From NCBI GenBank assembly GCA_040274725.1, contig JBEMAQ010000017.1, positions 1 to 64,000 on the forward strand: a stretch of 64,000 nucleotides of DNA. The letters are read 5' to 3'. The notes under the pieces were generated by a model that had not been told where the DNA came from, ran no database searches, and saw only the letters and a list, made by a program, of their open reading frames with translations. A program made the position numbers and the translations under genes. Shown piece by piece: positions 26,000 through 35,218 of the stretch. Positions within the stretch are counted from its first letter, which is position 1. Each line of letters opens with the position of its first letter. The DNA is from Solibacillus sp040274725. GTDB lineage: Bacteria; Bacillota; Bacilli; Bacillales_A; Planococcaceae.

Positions 26000-27751
26000 A
26001 TGTTTGGAAGAAAAAAAACGATGGATCAGTATGAGTACTTTAGTAAAGTTAATCATTCTGATATTCCAGCCAATGAACGATTTAAAGAAAAGTTAGATTT
26101 TTTGGCCCTGTCTCAAGTTCGACGCCAAGCGGTAACGAATTTAAGTAAGCTTTACAAAGAGCATCGTGATTATATACTGGATAATTTTTATGAACGTTTA
26201 TTAGATATCTCAGATTTTCGCCAAATTATTGAAGAAAATTCAAGTTTAGAACGACTAAAGGTTACATTTGACCGTCACTTTACAAGCTTATTTGAAGATG
26301 AATTGAATTTAGAATATGTATTTAAACGTCGCCGTATCGCGTTTACACATGCGCGTATCGGCGTGTTACCAAACTGGATGATTTCGGCCTATACATTAAT
26401 TAATCAGCTTATTATTCCATTAATTGTGAAAGAGTATGGGCGCGACCAAAGCAAAATGCTAGATGCGCTACTTGCTTATGACAGTCTTGTAACGATTGAT
26501 ATTCAAATTATCGTCGAGACGTATATTGAGATTCAAGGCGGCTCGGTTGTAAATGGTTTAGGTGAAATTATTAAATACAATACGCAGCTCGATCAAATTA
26601 AAGAGCTCATTCAATTCCAAGAAGTGCAGCATCAAGATGTTAGCATGGCAAGTGGTCTCATGCTTGAGCTTGATGCAAGCATTGAAGAAGTGGCTGCATC
26701 TGTTGGAGATATTTCTACGCATACGCAGGCATCATTAGTGGAGTTAAATAATGATTTAGACTCACTAAAAAATATTTCACAGCTCCTGCAAAATACAGAT
26801 GAAGGTCAGCAGGCCGTGCAGGCAAATGTAGCGAACTTAGTAAATCGTGTGCAAAGTGTATCGAAGGTAATGGAGCTTATTCAAGGCATTGCCGACCAAA
26901 CAAATTTACTTGCACTAAATGCCTCAATTGAAGCAGCTCGTGCAGGAGAAGCAGGTAAAGGCTTTGCTGTTGTAGCAGAAGAGGTACGTAAATTAGCGGA
27001 CGATACGAAGCGCTCTGTTCAGTCAATCAATACGGATATTCAAGAGCTATTAGTCATTACAAAAAATATTGATGGCTTAACGAAAAAATCAACACATGAG
27101 CTCCATGGCGGCGTATCAGATGTGATTCAAATTACAGAAACATTGTCACAACTAAACAAGACACTTCAAACGCAGGGCGCACGCTTTGAAGAGATTGCCC
27201 TTGTGACAAAAACACAAGCAGCATCGGCCTCTGAAATTGCCGAACGTAACCGTAGCATAACTGAAAATACTGTGCGCAGTAAAAATATTACGTTTGATAC
27301 AGGAAAAGCAATCTACAAGTTAAGTAAAATGATTGATACATATCGTTCAACGACGATTTCGAAAAACTTTATTATTAGTCAGGAAGATATTATCGAGCTT
27401 GCCATTACAGATCATTTGTTGTGGCGCTGGAAAATTTATAATTTAATTCTGGGCTTTGAAAGTATGGAAGATTTAAATATTGAGTCACCACGTGATTCGA
27501 ATTTAGGCACTTGGTATTATGGTAAAGGTAAAACGATTGTTGGCGATGAGCGTGCATATCGTGAGCTAGAGGTACCGTTTCTAGAAGTATATGATATTGC
27601 AAAAAGAGCTGTAAAAGCATATCAGGCAGGCAATATTGCGCTTGCTGAAGATGAGCTTGAAGCATTAACGATTACATCACGTATCGTCATTGATAAATTG
27701 CAGCAATTACAAGCAGTATTATTAAAATCAAAAGAAACATTTGGACGCTAA
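26000..27751 (+). CDS. hemAT: HemAT-type globin-coupled oxygen chemoreceptor with a degenerate C-terminal CZB-like domain
   Basis: 583-residue soluble aerotaxis transducer. Residues about 25-185 form a sensor globin; the proximal haem ligand is probably His117 in FTHARIG, as in B. subtilis HemAT (VHLRIG). The methyl-accepting signalling region follows, with ADQTNLLALNASIEAARAG at 298-316. From about 462 to the end there is a domain resembling the chemoreceptor zinc-binding (CZB) domain: DHLLWRWKIYNLILG and SNLGTWYYGKG. Of the four expected zinc ligands only His472 remains; the Cys is Ser500, and the C-terminal His pair is Phe527 and Tyr531. B. subtilis HemAT (about 430 residues) lacks such a tail. 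AGGAGG precedes the ATG. Confidence 0.88.
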   Translation: MFGRKKTMDQYEYFSKVNHSDIPANERFKEKLDFLALSQVRRQAVTNLSKLYKEHRDYILDNFYERLLDISDFRQIIEENSSLERLKVTFDRHFTSLFEDELNLEYVFKRRRIAFTHARIGVLPNWMISAYTLINQLIIPLIVKEYGRDQSKMLDALLAYDSLVTIDIQIIVETYIEIQGGSVVNGLGEIIKYNTQLDQIKELIQFQEVQHQDVSMASGLMLELDASIEEVAASVGDISTHTQASLVELNNDLDSLKNISQLLQNTDEGQQAVQANVANLVNRVQSVSKVMELIQGIADQTNLLALNASIEAARAGEAGKGFAVVAEEVRKLADDTKRSVQSINTDIQELLVITKNIDGLTKKSTHELHGGVSDVIQITETLSQLNKTLQTQGARFEEIALVTKTQAASASEIAERNRSITENTVRSKNITFDTGKAIYKLSKMIDTYRSTTISKNFIISQEDIIELAITDHLLWRWKIYNLILGFESMEDLNIESPRDSNLGTWYYGKGKTIVGDERAYRELEVPFLEVYDIAKRAVKAYQAGNIALAEDELEALTITSRIVIDKLQQLQAVLLKSKETFGR

Positions 27752-27767
27752 AATATGTGACATGTAG

Positions 27768-27814
27768 CAAAAGGACTTAGTCAGAATAACATTCTGGAGA
27801 AGTCCTTTTGATTT
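27768..27814. terminator. Terminator between hemAT and phosphoesterase gene
   Basis: An 11-bp stem (27768-27778 with 27800-27810) with a second inner stem (CAGAAT/ATTCTG). It lies between convergent genes and has a T-run on the plus strand. Confidence 0.8.
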
Positions 27815-27824
27815 TGTGCTAAAG

Positions 27825-28397
27825 CTATGCCTTTAAAAATGTCACAATCATTTTCTCGCTATCATATAAGCACCATTCTTTATTTTCAACAACCGCACCA
27901 ACATTTACTTGGTATGGTTTGTCGCTCAGCTGTAGTGGGACGTCGTAAGGAACAGCCATGCGCTGACCATTGACATAAACAGCTGCACGGTGGCTGTGCC
28001 CAAAAAATAGTAAGGGTGTTTCCTGCGGCGGGAATGTCGGCTCAAAATGCTCGTCCCAATCAAATTGGTGACCGTGCATTAATGTCGCCCCTTCAATCGT
28101 CATTTTCTCCTTATACTGTAAAAATTGCTGTTCACCTGTCACTAGGGCAATGCGCTCCTCTTGGTTGCCGATAATGGATGGGAATGTTAGTAGTTCGGTA
28201 AATTTTTCCGAAATAATCGCGGCATCGCCAAGAGGAATATTGCGCAACTCTGCTGCTTTTTTCTTGCCAATTGTGCATTCAAATAAATCGCCAAGCCCAA
28301 TAATTTTCGCATCGGGTGCGGTGTCATTAATATGTTGCAATACTTTTTTCGTGCGTTTTGTATGTGAATGAAGATCTCCAATAAGTGCGTATTTCAT
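27825..28397 (-). CDS. Metallophosphoesterase (calcineurin-like)
   Basis: 190-residue protein with all metal-binding motifs of the calcineurin-like phosphoesterases: GDLHSH (7-12), GLGDLFE (about 34-40), GNQEE (about 77-81), MHGHQFD (about 107-113) and GHSHRA (about 133-138). In many family members the third motif reads GN-H/D; here it is GNQ, so substrate range may differ. GGAGGG lies 6 bases before the ATG. It is a monocistronic gene; the substrate is unknown. Confidence 0.85.
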   Translation of the reverse strand: MKYALIGDLHSHTKRTKKVLQHINDTAPDAKIIGLGDLFECTIGKKKAAELRNIPLGDAAIISEKFTELLTFPSIIGNQEERIALVTGEQQFLQYKEKMTIEGATLMHGHQFDWDEHFEPTFPPQETPLLFFGHSHRAAVYVNGQRMAVPYDVPLQLSDKPYQVNVGAVVENKEWCLYDSEKMIVTFLKA

Positions 28398-28630
28398 ATA
28401 AACCCTCCGAAGTATAAGCTTATTTTATTATAGCTTAGAATGAGCAAATCCTATTCAACTTATTACTCACTTTTTAATCCGAGTAGAGATTAACTTACTA
28501 TAATAATGTGCTCCAAATAATTGAGTTTTTTTATGCTAGTTTAATTTATAAAATAACGTTGCTAGAAAAATCATAGCTTGGTACAATTTTATTAGTATAG
28601 AAAATTCTGATAACTAAAGGGGTGCGTCGG

Positions 28631-29767
28631 ATGTATACAGAGGAGCATGTGATGTTTCGCAAATCGTTACGGAAAATGCTAGAGAAGGAAGCGTATCCGT
28701 TTTTTGATGTGTGGGAGGATGAGCGTGATATTCCGCGCGAATTTTGGCTGAAGCTTGGGGAGCAGGGTTATCTTTGTCCAAGTGTAGGCGAGGAATACGG
28801 TGGGCTTAGTCTCGATTTTGGCTATGGGGCGATTTTGACTGAGGAGCTAGAACGTGTTGGGGCAGGGCTTGCAAGTGGGATTTCACTCCATTCGGATATT
28901 GTGACGCCGTATATTGAAGCATACGGCACCGAGGAACAAAAACAGCGCTTTCTGCCAAAAAGTGTGAGCGGTGAATGGATTTCTGCAATTGCAATGACTG
29001 AGCCGGGTGCCGGGTCAGATTTAGCGGGTATTGGGACGACTGCGCACCGTGATGGTGACGCTTACATCTTAAACGGTGAGAAAACCTTTATTACAAATGG
29101 TATGCATGCAGATTATGTGGTCGTTGTTTGTAAAACGAACCCACAAGCACAGCCTGCTTATAAAGGAATTAGCTTACTCATTGTTGAGACAGGAATGCCT
29201 GGCTTTACGCGCGGTAAAAAGCTCAATAAGGTCGGTATGCACTCCGCGGATACAGGGGAGCTTATTTTTGAGGATGTACGTGTGCCGGTGAGTAATTTGC
29301 TCGGTGAAGAGGGGCGCGGCTTTTATTATTTGATGGAAAAATTGCAGCAGGAGCGCTTAATTGTCGCGATTGAATCGCAAATTGAAGCAGAGTGCTGCCT
29401 TGAACTAACGACTGCCTACGTCAAAGAGCGCAAAGCATTTGGTAGTCGCATTGCTGATTTTCAAAACACCCAATATAAGTTAGCGGAGATGGCGACAGAA
29501 ATTGATATTGGTCGTACATATGTTGATACGCTTATTGCACGGCATGTCGCAGGGGAGTCGCTTGTACGCGAGGTGTCGATGGCGAAATGGTGGATTAGTG
29601 AGATGGCCAAGCGCGTAGCAGCCGAATGTATGCAGCTTCACGGGGGCTATGGCTACATGGAGGAATACGAAATTGCACGGCGCTACCGTGACATTCCGGT
29701 GGCCGCAATTTATGCGGGGACAACGGAAATAATGAAGGGGATTATTGCAAAGGATATTTTGAAATAG
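28631..29767 (+). CDS. Acyl-CoA dehydrogenase (LCAD-like)
   Basis: 378-residue FAD enzyme of fatty-acid beta-oxidation. Signatures: AMTEPGAGSDLAGI (substrate/FAD region), LNGEKTFITNG and QLHGGYGYMEEYEIARRYRD. The C-terminal segment reads YAGTTEIM, where medium-chain enzymes have the catalytic Glu in YEGT. In long-chain and isovaleryl enzymes the base sits on another helix, and a Glu is present here in LQQERLIVA, so it is probably active and LCAD- or IVD-like. I start at the ATG at 28631, about 8 bases after AAAGGGG. It is followed 12 bases later by a thiolase gene, forming a two-gene beta-oxidation unit. Confidence 0.88.
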   Translation: MYTEEHVMFRKSLRKMLEKEAYPFFDVWEDERDIPREFWLKLGEQGYLCPSVGEEYGGLSLDFGYGAILTEELERVGAGLASGISLHSDIVTPYIEAYGTEEQKQRFLPKSVSGEWISAIAMTEPGAGSDLAGIGTTAHRDGDAYILNGEKTFITNGMHADYVVVVCKTNPQAQPAYKGISLLIVETGMPGFTRGKKLNKVGMHSADTGELIFEDVRVPVSNLLGEEGRGFYYLMEKLQQERLIVAIESQIEAECCLELTTAYVKERKAFGSRIADFQNTQYKLAEMATEIDIGRTYVDTLIARHVAGESLVREVSMAKWWISEMAKRVAAECMQLHGGYGYMEEYEIARRYRDIPVAAIYAGTTEIMKGIIAKDILK

Positions 29768-29779
29768 GGGGAGAATGAC

Positions 29780-30961
29780 ATGACAGTATATATCGTAGAC
29801 GGAGCACGCACAGCCTTTACAGAGTTTGGCGGCTCATTTGCAGGAACAGATGCAGTAACACTAGGTACAAAAACAGCGGTGGAGGCGTTAAAGCGTGCGG
29901 GCGTACAGCCTGGTGACGTAGATCAAGTAATTTACGGCGGGGTTATTACAACAGGGGAAAACTCGGCGTATTTGGCGCGTCATATCGGACTGTATGCAGG
30001 TGTGTCGCAGGAGGTGCCGGCACTAACATTGAATCGTCTATGCGGTTCTGGCATGCAATCGATTATTTCAGCCGCGCAGTTAATTCAACTTGGCGAGGCA
30101 AATGTTGTGCTAGCAGGTGGTGCGGAAAATATGTCACAGGCACCATACTCGAATTTCACGCAACGCTTTGGCGGAGCAAAAATGGGTGACTTGCAGTTTG
30201 TGGATATGCTATCCGCTACATTAACGGACAAATATACAGGTGCTGGTATGGGCTTAACAGCAGAAAAATTAGCGGAGCAGTATGAGCTTACACGCGAGGA
30301 GCAGGATAAGTTTGCACTACTTTCACATGAGCGTGCAGCAGCGGCGCGCGCCTTGGATAAGTTTGCAGATGAAATTGTCCCTGTGACGCTTTCCACACGC
30401 AAGGGCGACGTTGTCATTGACCGCGACGAGCATATTAAAGAGGGCGGCACACTAGAATCGTTAGCGAAACTACGCCCGGCGTTTAAAAAGGATGGTACTG
30501 TAACGGCAGCGAATGCATCTGGTATTAATGATGGTGCGGCATCGGTTGTCGTGGCGAGCGAGGAGTTTGTACAGGAGCATAACTTAAAACCAATTGCGCG
30601 TATCGTTAGCTGGGGTGTTGTTGGTGTGGACCCGACGATTATGGGCATCGGACCGGTACCAGCGATTAAGCAGGCATTAGCACGTGCGAATTTAACAATA
30701 GCTGATATGGATTTAGTCGAAGTAAATGAAGCATTTTCCGCGCAATATTTGGCGGTGGAAAAGGCACTTGGGCTTGACCGTGAGAAAACAAATGTTAACG
30801 GTGGCGCAATCGCACTTGGCCATCCAGTTGGTGCAAGTGGCACGCGTATCATTCTTTCAGTAGCATATGAACTTGCGCGTCGCGGCGGTAAATATGCAGT
30901 TGCAAGCCTATGCATCGGTGGCGGGCAAGGTATTGCACTTATTATTGAAAATGTAAAATAA
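29780..30961 (+). CDS. Acetyl-CoA C-acyltransferase (thiolase)
   Basis: 393-residue thiolase that cleaves 3-ketoacyl-CoA or condenses acetyl-CoA. The nucleophile Cys88 is in LNRLCGSGMQSI; the catalytic His is in GGAIALGHPVGASGTR and the second Cys in CIGGGQG near the C terminus. GGGGGAG lies before the ATG. Translation probably follows the acyl-CoA dehydrogenase on one mRNA. No hydratase or 3-hydroxyacyl-CoA dehydrogenase gene is adjacent, so the pathway must be completed elsewhere. Degradative and biosynthetic thiolases are not separable here. Confidence 0.92.
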   Translation: MTVYIVDGARTAFTEFGGSFAGTDAVTLGTKTAVEALKRAGVQPGDVDQVIYGGVITTGENSAYLARHIGLYAGVSQEVPALTLNRLCGSGMQSIISAAQLIQLGEANVVLAGGAENMSQAPYSNFTQRFGGAKMGDLQFVDMLSATLTDKYTGAGMGLTAEKLAEQYELTREEQDKFALLSHERAAAARALDKFADEIVPVTLSTRKGDVVIDRDEHIKEGGTLESLAKLRPAFKKDGTVTAANASGINDGAASVVVASEEFVQEHNLKPIARIVSWGVVGVDPTIMGIGPVPAIKQALARANLTIADMDLVEVNEAFSAQYLAVEKALGLDREKTNVNGGAIALGHPVGASGTRIILSVAYELARRGGKYAVASLCIGGGQGIALIIENVK

Positions 30962-30964
30962 TAG

Positions 30965-31003
30965 ACTGTGCCAAAAGCTTTTGTTTTTGGCACAGTTTTT
31001 TTC
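30965..31003 (+). terminator. Terminator after thiolase gene
   Basis: A 12-bp perfect stem (30965-30976 with 30985-30996), followed by a T-run of at least seven. Confidence 0.92.
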
Positions 31004-31089
31004 GTATTTACACGAAAAAAACTCGCCAAAGCGTAATTGATTGTAATATATGTTACACTAAACGCAATGAACTAAAGGTGGGAATAAAC

Positions 31090-32301
31090 ATGTCAGCAAT
31101 TAATTTACTGAATGAAACGTTACAAAATAAATGGTCGTTTGAAACGACAATGAAGATTCAAGAGGAAATGATTCCTGCGATGCTTGAAGGCAAGGATGTC
31201 GTTGCAGAATCACCGACAGGCTCAGGGAAAACATTAGCATATGTCTTACCGATTTTAAATAAAGTGGACGGTACGAAAAAACAAACACAAGCACTAATCG
31301 TTGCACCATCTCAGGAGCTTGCGATGCAAATTGTAGAGGTTATTCGCGATTGGACAGCAGGCACAGATATTACGGTACAGCAGTTAATTGGTGGTGCGAA
31401 CTCAGCACGTCAAATTGAAAAATTAAAGAAAAAACCAACGATTGTTGTTGGGACACCAGGTCGCTTAAATGAACTTGCGCGCCAAGGGAAATTGAAGCTA
31501 AAAGAAGTTGAAACAGTTGTTTTAGATGAATGCGATCAATTACTTAGCCGTGAGTACCGTGTCGTTGTAAAATCATTTATCGATGGTGCAGCATTTGGTC
31601 GCCAAGTTGTTGTTGTATCTGCAACAATTACGGAAGAAATTGAGCTAGTAGCAGAGCGCATGATGTTTGAGCCAGTGCGCATTAAAATTAAGCCAGAGGA
31701 TATGGTGAAATTCGGTAAGGTTGTCCACTCATTTGTGAAGGCAGATGAGCGTGAAAAAACGGATTTATTACGTCGTCTGTCGCATATTGAAGGCGTGCGC
31801 GCTTTAGCATTTGTCAATAATATCGACCAAGTACTAATGAAGCAAAATAAGCTTGCATATAAGGATGCACCAATTGTTGCCTTGCATTCAGACATGAAAA
31901 AGGATGAGCGCAAAAAGGCGTTAGATTCTTTCCGTAAGGGAGAGGTGCGTGTATTAATCGCGACAGATATCGCTGCACGTGGCCTTGATATTACAGGTCT
32001 AACACACGTAATTCACTTAGACGTACCACGCACAATTGAGCAGTACACACACCGTTCGGGTCGTACGGGCCGCGCGGGTGCTGATGGTGAAGTAATGATG
32101 TTTCTTTCATATAAAGACGAAAAAACGTATAAAAAATGGCTACGTGAGCTATCACTAAAAGGCGTACAAAAAATTTGGAGTCAAGGTGAGTTTATTGAAG
32201 GCAATTCAAAAACAGTCACTGCTCCGCAAGAGTCGAAAAAAGACAAAAAGCCGTATGAAGCAAAATCAGGTAAAAAAGGTGTAACATTTAAAAAGAAATG
32301 A
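31090..32301 (+). CDS. DEAD-box family RNA helicase with DECD motif
   Basis: 403-residue helicase. Motif I is SPTGSGKT, motif II is DECD in VVLDECDQLL rather than DEAD, motif III is SAT, and motif VI is HRSGRTGRAG. The Q-motif region is short and the C-terminal tail after about 375 is rich in lysine (ESKKDKKPYEAKSGKKG), as in RNA-binding tails of Bacillus helicases such as YfmL-like proteins. The DECD form still has the catalytic Asp-Glu. AAAGGTGG lies 8 bases before the ATG at 31090. The next gene begins just after the stop codon. Confidence 0.88.
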   Translation: MSAINLLNETLQNKWSFETTMKIQEEMIPAMLEGKDVVAESPTGSGKTLAYVLPILNKVDGTKKQTQALIVAPSQELAMQIVEVIRDWTAGTDITVQQLIGGANSARQIEKLKKKPTIVVGTPGRLNELARQGKLKLKEVETVVLDECDQLLSREYRVVVKSFIDGAAFGRQVVVVSATITEEIELVAERMMFEPVRIKIKPEDMVKFGKVVHSFVKADEREKTDLLRRLSHIEGVRALAFVNNIDQVLMKQNKLAYKDAPIVALHSDMKKDERKKALDSFRKGEVRVLIATDIAARGLDITGLTHVIHLDVPRTIEQYTHRSGRTGRAGADGEVMMFLSYKDEKTYKKWLRELSLKGVQKIWSQGEFIEGNSKTVTAPQESKKDKKPYEAKSGKKGVTFKKK

Positions 32302-32312
32302 GGCTGTGCGTG

Positions 32313-33542
32313 ATGACATTTGAAGAAAAATTAGCGGAGTATGCAGATTTAGCTGTTCGCGTTGGGGCGAACGTGCAAAAGGGGCAATATTTATTAATTA
32401 ACACGTCTACTGATACGCTGGAATTTACACGCTTAGTCGTGAAAAAGGCGTACGAGGCGGGTGCAGCGCGCGTCCACGTGAATTTAACGGATGCGAGCTT
32501 TGAACGTGATTTTTATGAAAATGTATCAATTGAAGAAACAGCGAACTTCCCAAAATGGACAGTGGCGCAGCGTGATGAGCTCATTGCACGTAAAGGTGCG
32601 TTATTGTGGATTGATGCACAGGATCCGGATTTACTTGCGGGCATTGATGTCAACGTACTTGGCGCGCAGCAAAAAGCGGCGGGTGAGGCACTTGTGAATT
32701 ACCGTAAAGCGGTTATGAATGATGAGATTGCCTGGTCTATTATTGCAGTGCCTTCTGACAAATGGGCAGCGAAAGTAATGGCGCACTTACCACAGAATGA
32801 GCAAGTACCAGCACTTTGGGATGCGATTTTTAAAGCGGTACGTATCGGCGAGGGGAATGCAGTGGCGCAGTGGCGCACGCATATTGACGAGCTTGAGTCA
32901 CGTGCGGCGCAGCTAAACGCAATGAACATTCGCCAACTGCATTACAAGGCACCAGGCACGGATTTAACAATTGATTTACCAGATAAGCACTTATGGCAAT
33001 CAGGTAGTAGTAAAGCGCCAAATGGTACGACATTTACAGCGAATATGCCGACTGAGGAAGTGTTTACACTCCCTGCGAAATTTGGTGTCAACGGTTATGT
33101 TTCAAACACAAAGCCGCTTGCATATAAAGGGAATATTATCGACAACTTTAAATTAACGTTTGAAGGCGGTAAAATTGTGGAGGCCACAGCTGGTGTTGGC
33201 AATGAGTTACTGCAACAACTAATCCATGTAGATGAGGGTTCATCTTACTTAGGTGAGGTAGCGCTTGTACCACATGCATCGCCAATTTCAGCGTCGGAGA
33301 TTTTATATTACAATACACTATTTGATGAAAATGCGTCGAACCACTTAGCAATTGGTGAAGCATATCCGACATGCTATGAGGGCGGCAAGGAGCTTGAGGC
33401 CGGTCAGCTTGAGGCTTTAGGTATTAATCGTTCGATGACACATGAGGATTTCATGATTGGTAGTGCAGAGATGGATATTGATGCAGAGCTTGCAGATGGT
33501 AGTACGCAAGCGATTTTCCGTAAAGGGAACTGGGCGTTTTAA
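32313..33542 (+). CDS. ampS: Aminopeptidase AmpS (M29 family)
   Basis: 409-residue thermophilic-type aminopeptidase of family M29, a metal-dependent dimer that removes N-terminal residues from peptides. Start MTFEEKLAEYADLAVRVGAN and the metal-site segments EVFTLP, GEVALVPHASPIS, LFDENASNHLAIGEAYP and HEDFMIGSAEMDI are characteristic. Length equals B. subtilis AmpS (about 410). I choose the ATG at 32313, 9 bases after GAGG, rather than the ATG at 32298 that overlaps the helicase stop codon. Co-transcription with the helicase is likely. Confidence 0.92.
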   Translation: MTFEEKLAEYADLAVRVGANVQKGQYLLINTSTDTLEFTRLVVKKAYEAGAARVHVNLTDASFERDFYENVSIEETANFPKWTVAQRDELIARKGALLWIDAQDPDLLAGIDVNVLGAQQKAAGEALVNYRKAVMNDEIAWSIIAVPSDKWAAKVMAHLPQNEQVPALWDAIFKAVRIGEGNAVAQWRTHIDELESRAAQLNAMNIRQLHYKAPGTDLTIDLPDKHLWQSGSSKAPNGTTFTANMPTEEVFTLPAKFGVNGYVSNTKPLAYKGNIIDNFKLTFEGGKIVEATAGVGNELLQQLIHVDEGSSYLGEVALVPHASPISASEILYYNTLFDENASNHLAIGEAYPTCYEGGKELEAGQLEALGINRSMTHEDFMIGSAEMDIDAELADGSTQAIFRKGNWAF

Positions 33543-33627
33543 AAAATCTAAAGCAAGGGTGCTTAAGAAAGCTGATGAAACAGCTTTTTTAAGCACCCTT
33601 TCAATAATTTATGATGTGGAGATAATC

Positions 33628-35124
33628 ATGACAACCTTTCAGTATGAAAAGTTATATAATGGTCAATTAAAGCGTGAATATATAGACGCTAAATATTCAA
33701 CAAAGGCGACCAAATCAAAAGAAACGATTTATAGTCAGTTAAATAAAATGAGCAAGTGTGAATTTGAACTGGGTAAAAATATTTTTGATATGAATGAAGA
33801 AGAGCTAAATTCTACATTAAAATTACTACGATGTTCAACCATCACAAGTGCGATTAATCATATCAATACATTTAAAAACTATATTCAATTTGCAAAAAAT
33901 AGTGGCGTCACCAATTCTAAATCCATGTTTTTAGAAAAAGTTGTTGTTGCAGAGTTAGCTGATGAAATAATAGATCCGACTAAATGCAAACGATATAAAC
34001 GCGCGGATATTTTGCAAGCTATAAAAGCCTTTGATAATTATACAGACGCAGCACTTTTACTCTGTCTATTCGAAGGAATTAAAGGTGATGAGTTTTCAGA
34101 GATATTTACATTGAATGTAAATAATTTGATGGAAGAAGTAGTGAACGGGCAGGGGAAATACAAAGTTACTTTATATAATTCTAAAAGTAAATCGAAAGCG
34201 AAAATAAGGACGATTGAAATTAGTCAGGAACTTTACTATTTACTTCAGAGAGCACATAACCAAACAGAGTATATAAGCACAACGGGAACAGATAGACGTA
34301 CACCCTATCAAGAAAGTGACTATGTTTTTAAAAAAGCAAGAAAAGGCAAGCAGGATAATAGTAAACAGTTGAGTAGAAGTTTTATTACGAGAAAATTTAT
34401 CTTTTTTAAAGATTATTTTGGAAATCATGATTTGGATGCGGATGATATTGTACGCAGTGGAATGATGCATTTAGCGTATACGTTATTACTGACATGTGAA
34501 GAGTTTACAAAAGAAGAGTGGCAGATTATTCATAAACAGTACGATACTAGACTAGCAACTTCTGATATGAAAAATTATTATGTCGATACAACGTTTTTAA
34601 GACGTACTATTTTTACTGCAAAATTTGAAGAGCTATATCGCAAGGAGATTGAATTACATAAGTTTCAGGCAACCGCTCCATTAATAAAAGAGCAGGGAAA
34701 AGGTTCTCAGAATTTTTTCTATACAGCTGAGATAGAAAAGGCTATTCGCAATGGACATTTAAGAAAAGCTGCACTAGAGCTTGCAAATTATCAGTGTTTA
34801 ATTGATTGTGAGCATCGGGAATTTATTTCAAAGGCAACGGGAAGAAACTATGTAGAGGTACATCATTTTATTCCTTTAAAATACCAGGAAGAGTGGAATT
34901 CACGACTAGATTGCATTGGAAATTTAGTATGTCTTTGCGCGAGTTGCCATAGAAAATTACATTATGGTCTTTTTGAGGATAAAAAAGCGTTGCTACATAC
35001 AATTTATACAGAAAAACTTCCTCAATTAGAGAAAGCGCATTTGAGTGTCTCTTTGCAAAAGTTATACCAGTACTATGCAGAAGATTTTGCAGAAGAATTA
35101 AGAGATGTACTAGCAGAAGTTTAG
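33628..35124 (+). CDS. MrpR-like recombinase-fold protein fused to an HNH endonuclease domain
   Basis: 498-residue protein in two parts. Residues about 55-320 resemble phage SPbeta MrpR/YopR, a tyrosine-recombinase-fold repressor: a SAM-like helical domain (ITSAINHINTFKNYIQFAK, 72-90), a recombinase-like core with LLLCLFEGIKGDEFSEIFTL (143-162), FKDYFGNHDL (260-269) and RSGMMHL (276-282). I see no recombinase Arg-His-Arg-Tyr set, as expected for a non-catalytic member. Residues about 388-450 are an HNH domain: Cys390/Cys394, VHHF (411-414), Asn432 and CASCHRKLH (437-445). Base composition is more AT-rich than in neighbouring genes. GGAG lies 6 bases before the ATG. No phage genes adjoin it; decayed transporter genes follow. 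DNA binding plus cleavage, perhaps in defence or as a mobile repressor-nuclease, is inference. Confidence 0.72.
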   Translation: MTTFQYEKLYNGQLKREYIDAKYSTKATKSKETIYSQLNKMSKCEFELGKNIFDMNEEELNSTLKLLRCSTITSAINHINTFKNYIQFAKNSGVTNSKSMFLEKVVVAELADEIIDPTKCKRYKRADILQAIKAFDNYTDAALLLCLFEGIKGDEFSEIFTLNVNNLMEEVVNGQGKYKVTLYNSKSKSKAKIRTIEISQELYYLLQRAHNQTEYISTTGTDRRTPYQESDYVFKKARKGKQDNSKQLSRSFITRKFIFFKDYFGNHDLDADDIVRSGMMHLAYTLLLTCEEFTKEEWQIIHKQYDTRLATSDMKNYYVDTTFLRRTIFTAKFEELYRKEIELHKFQATAPLIKEQGKGSQNFFYTAEIEKAIRNGHLRKAALELANYQCLIDCEHREFISKATGRNYVEVHHFIPLKYQEEWNSRLDCIGNLVCLCASCHRKLHYGLFEDKKALLHTIYTEKLPQLEKAHLSVSLQKLYQYYAEDFAEELRDVLAEV

Positions 35125-35143
35125 TAGCGCCTCATAAATAATA

Positions 35144-35186
35144 AAAGTCGGTTCATACGCTATTAGCATGAACCAACTTTTATTGT
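35144..35186 (+). terminator. Terminator after the HNH fusion gene
   Basis: A 13-bp stem (35144-35156 with 35168-35181, one mismatch) followed by a T-rich tract. Confidence 0.8.
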
Positions 35187-35218
35187 TTTTATGAGTGTGT
35201 ACGCTCAAGTTTCATAAG

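Noticed and set aside
30085..31029. A 314-codon open frame antisense to the thiolase gene
   Set aside because: It lies wholly opposite a well-supported thiolase gene, is rich in Ser/Ala/Pro as expected for a shadow frame, and has no ribosome site or recognisable motif.
33457..33627. Upstream extension of the HNH fusion gene into the ampS end
   Set aside because: The frame is open back to 33457, but the start at 33628 has GGAG at proper distance, and extension would overlap the conserved ampS C terminus.
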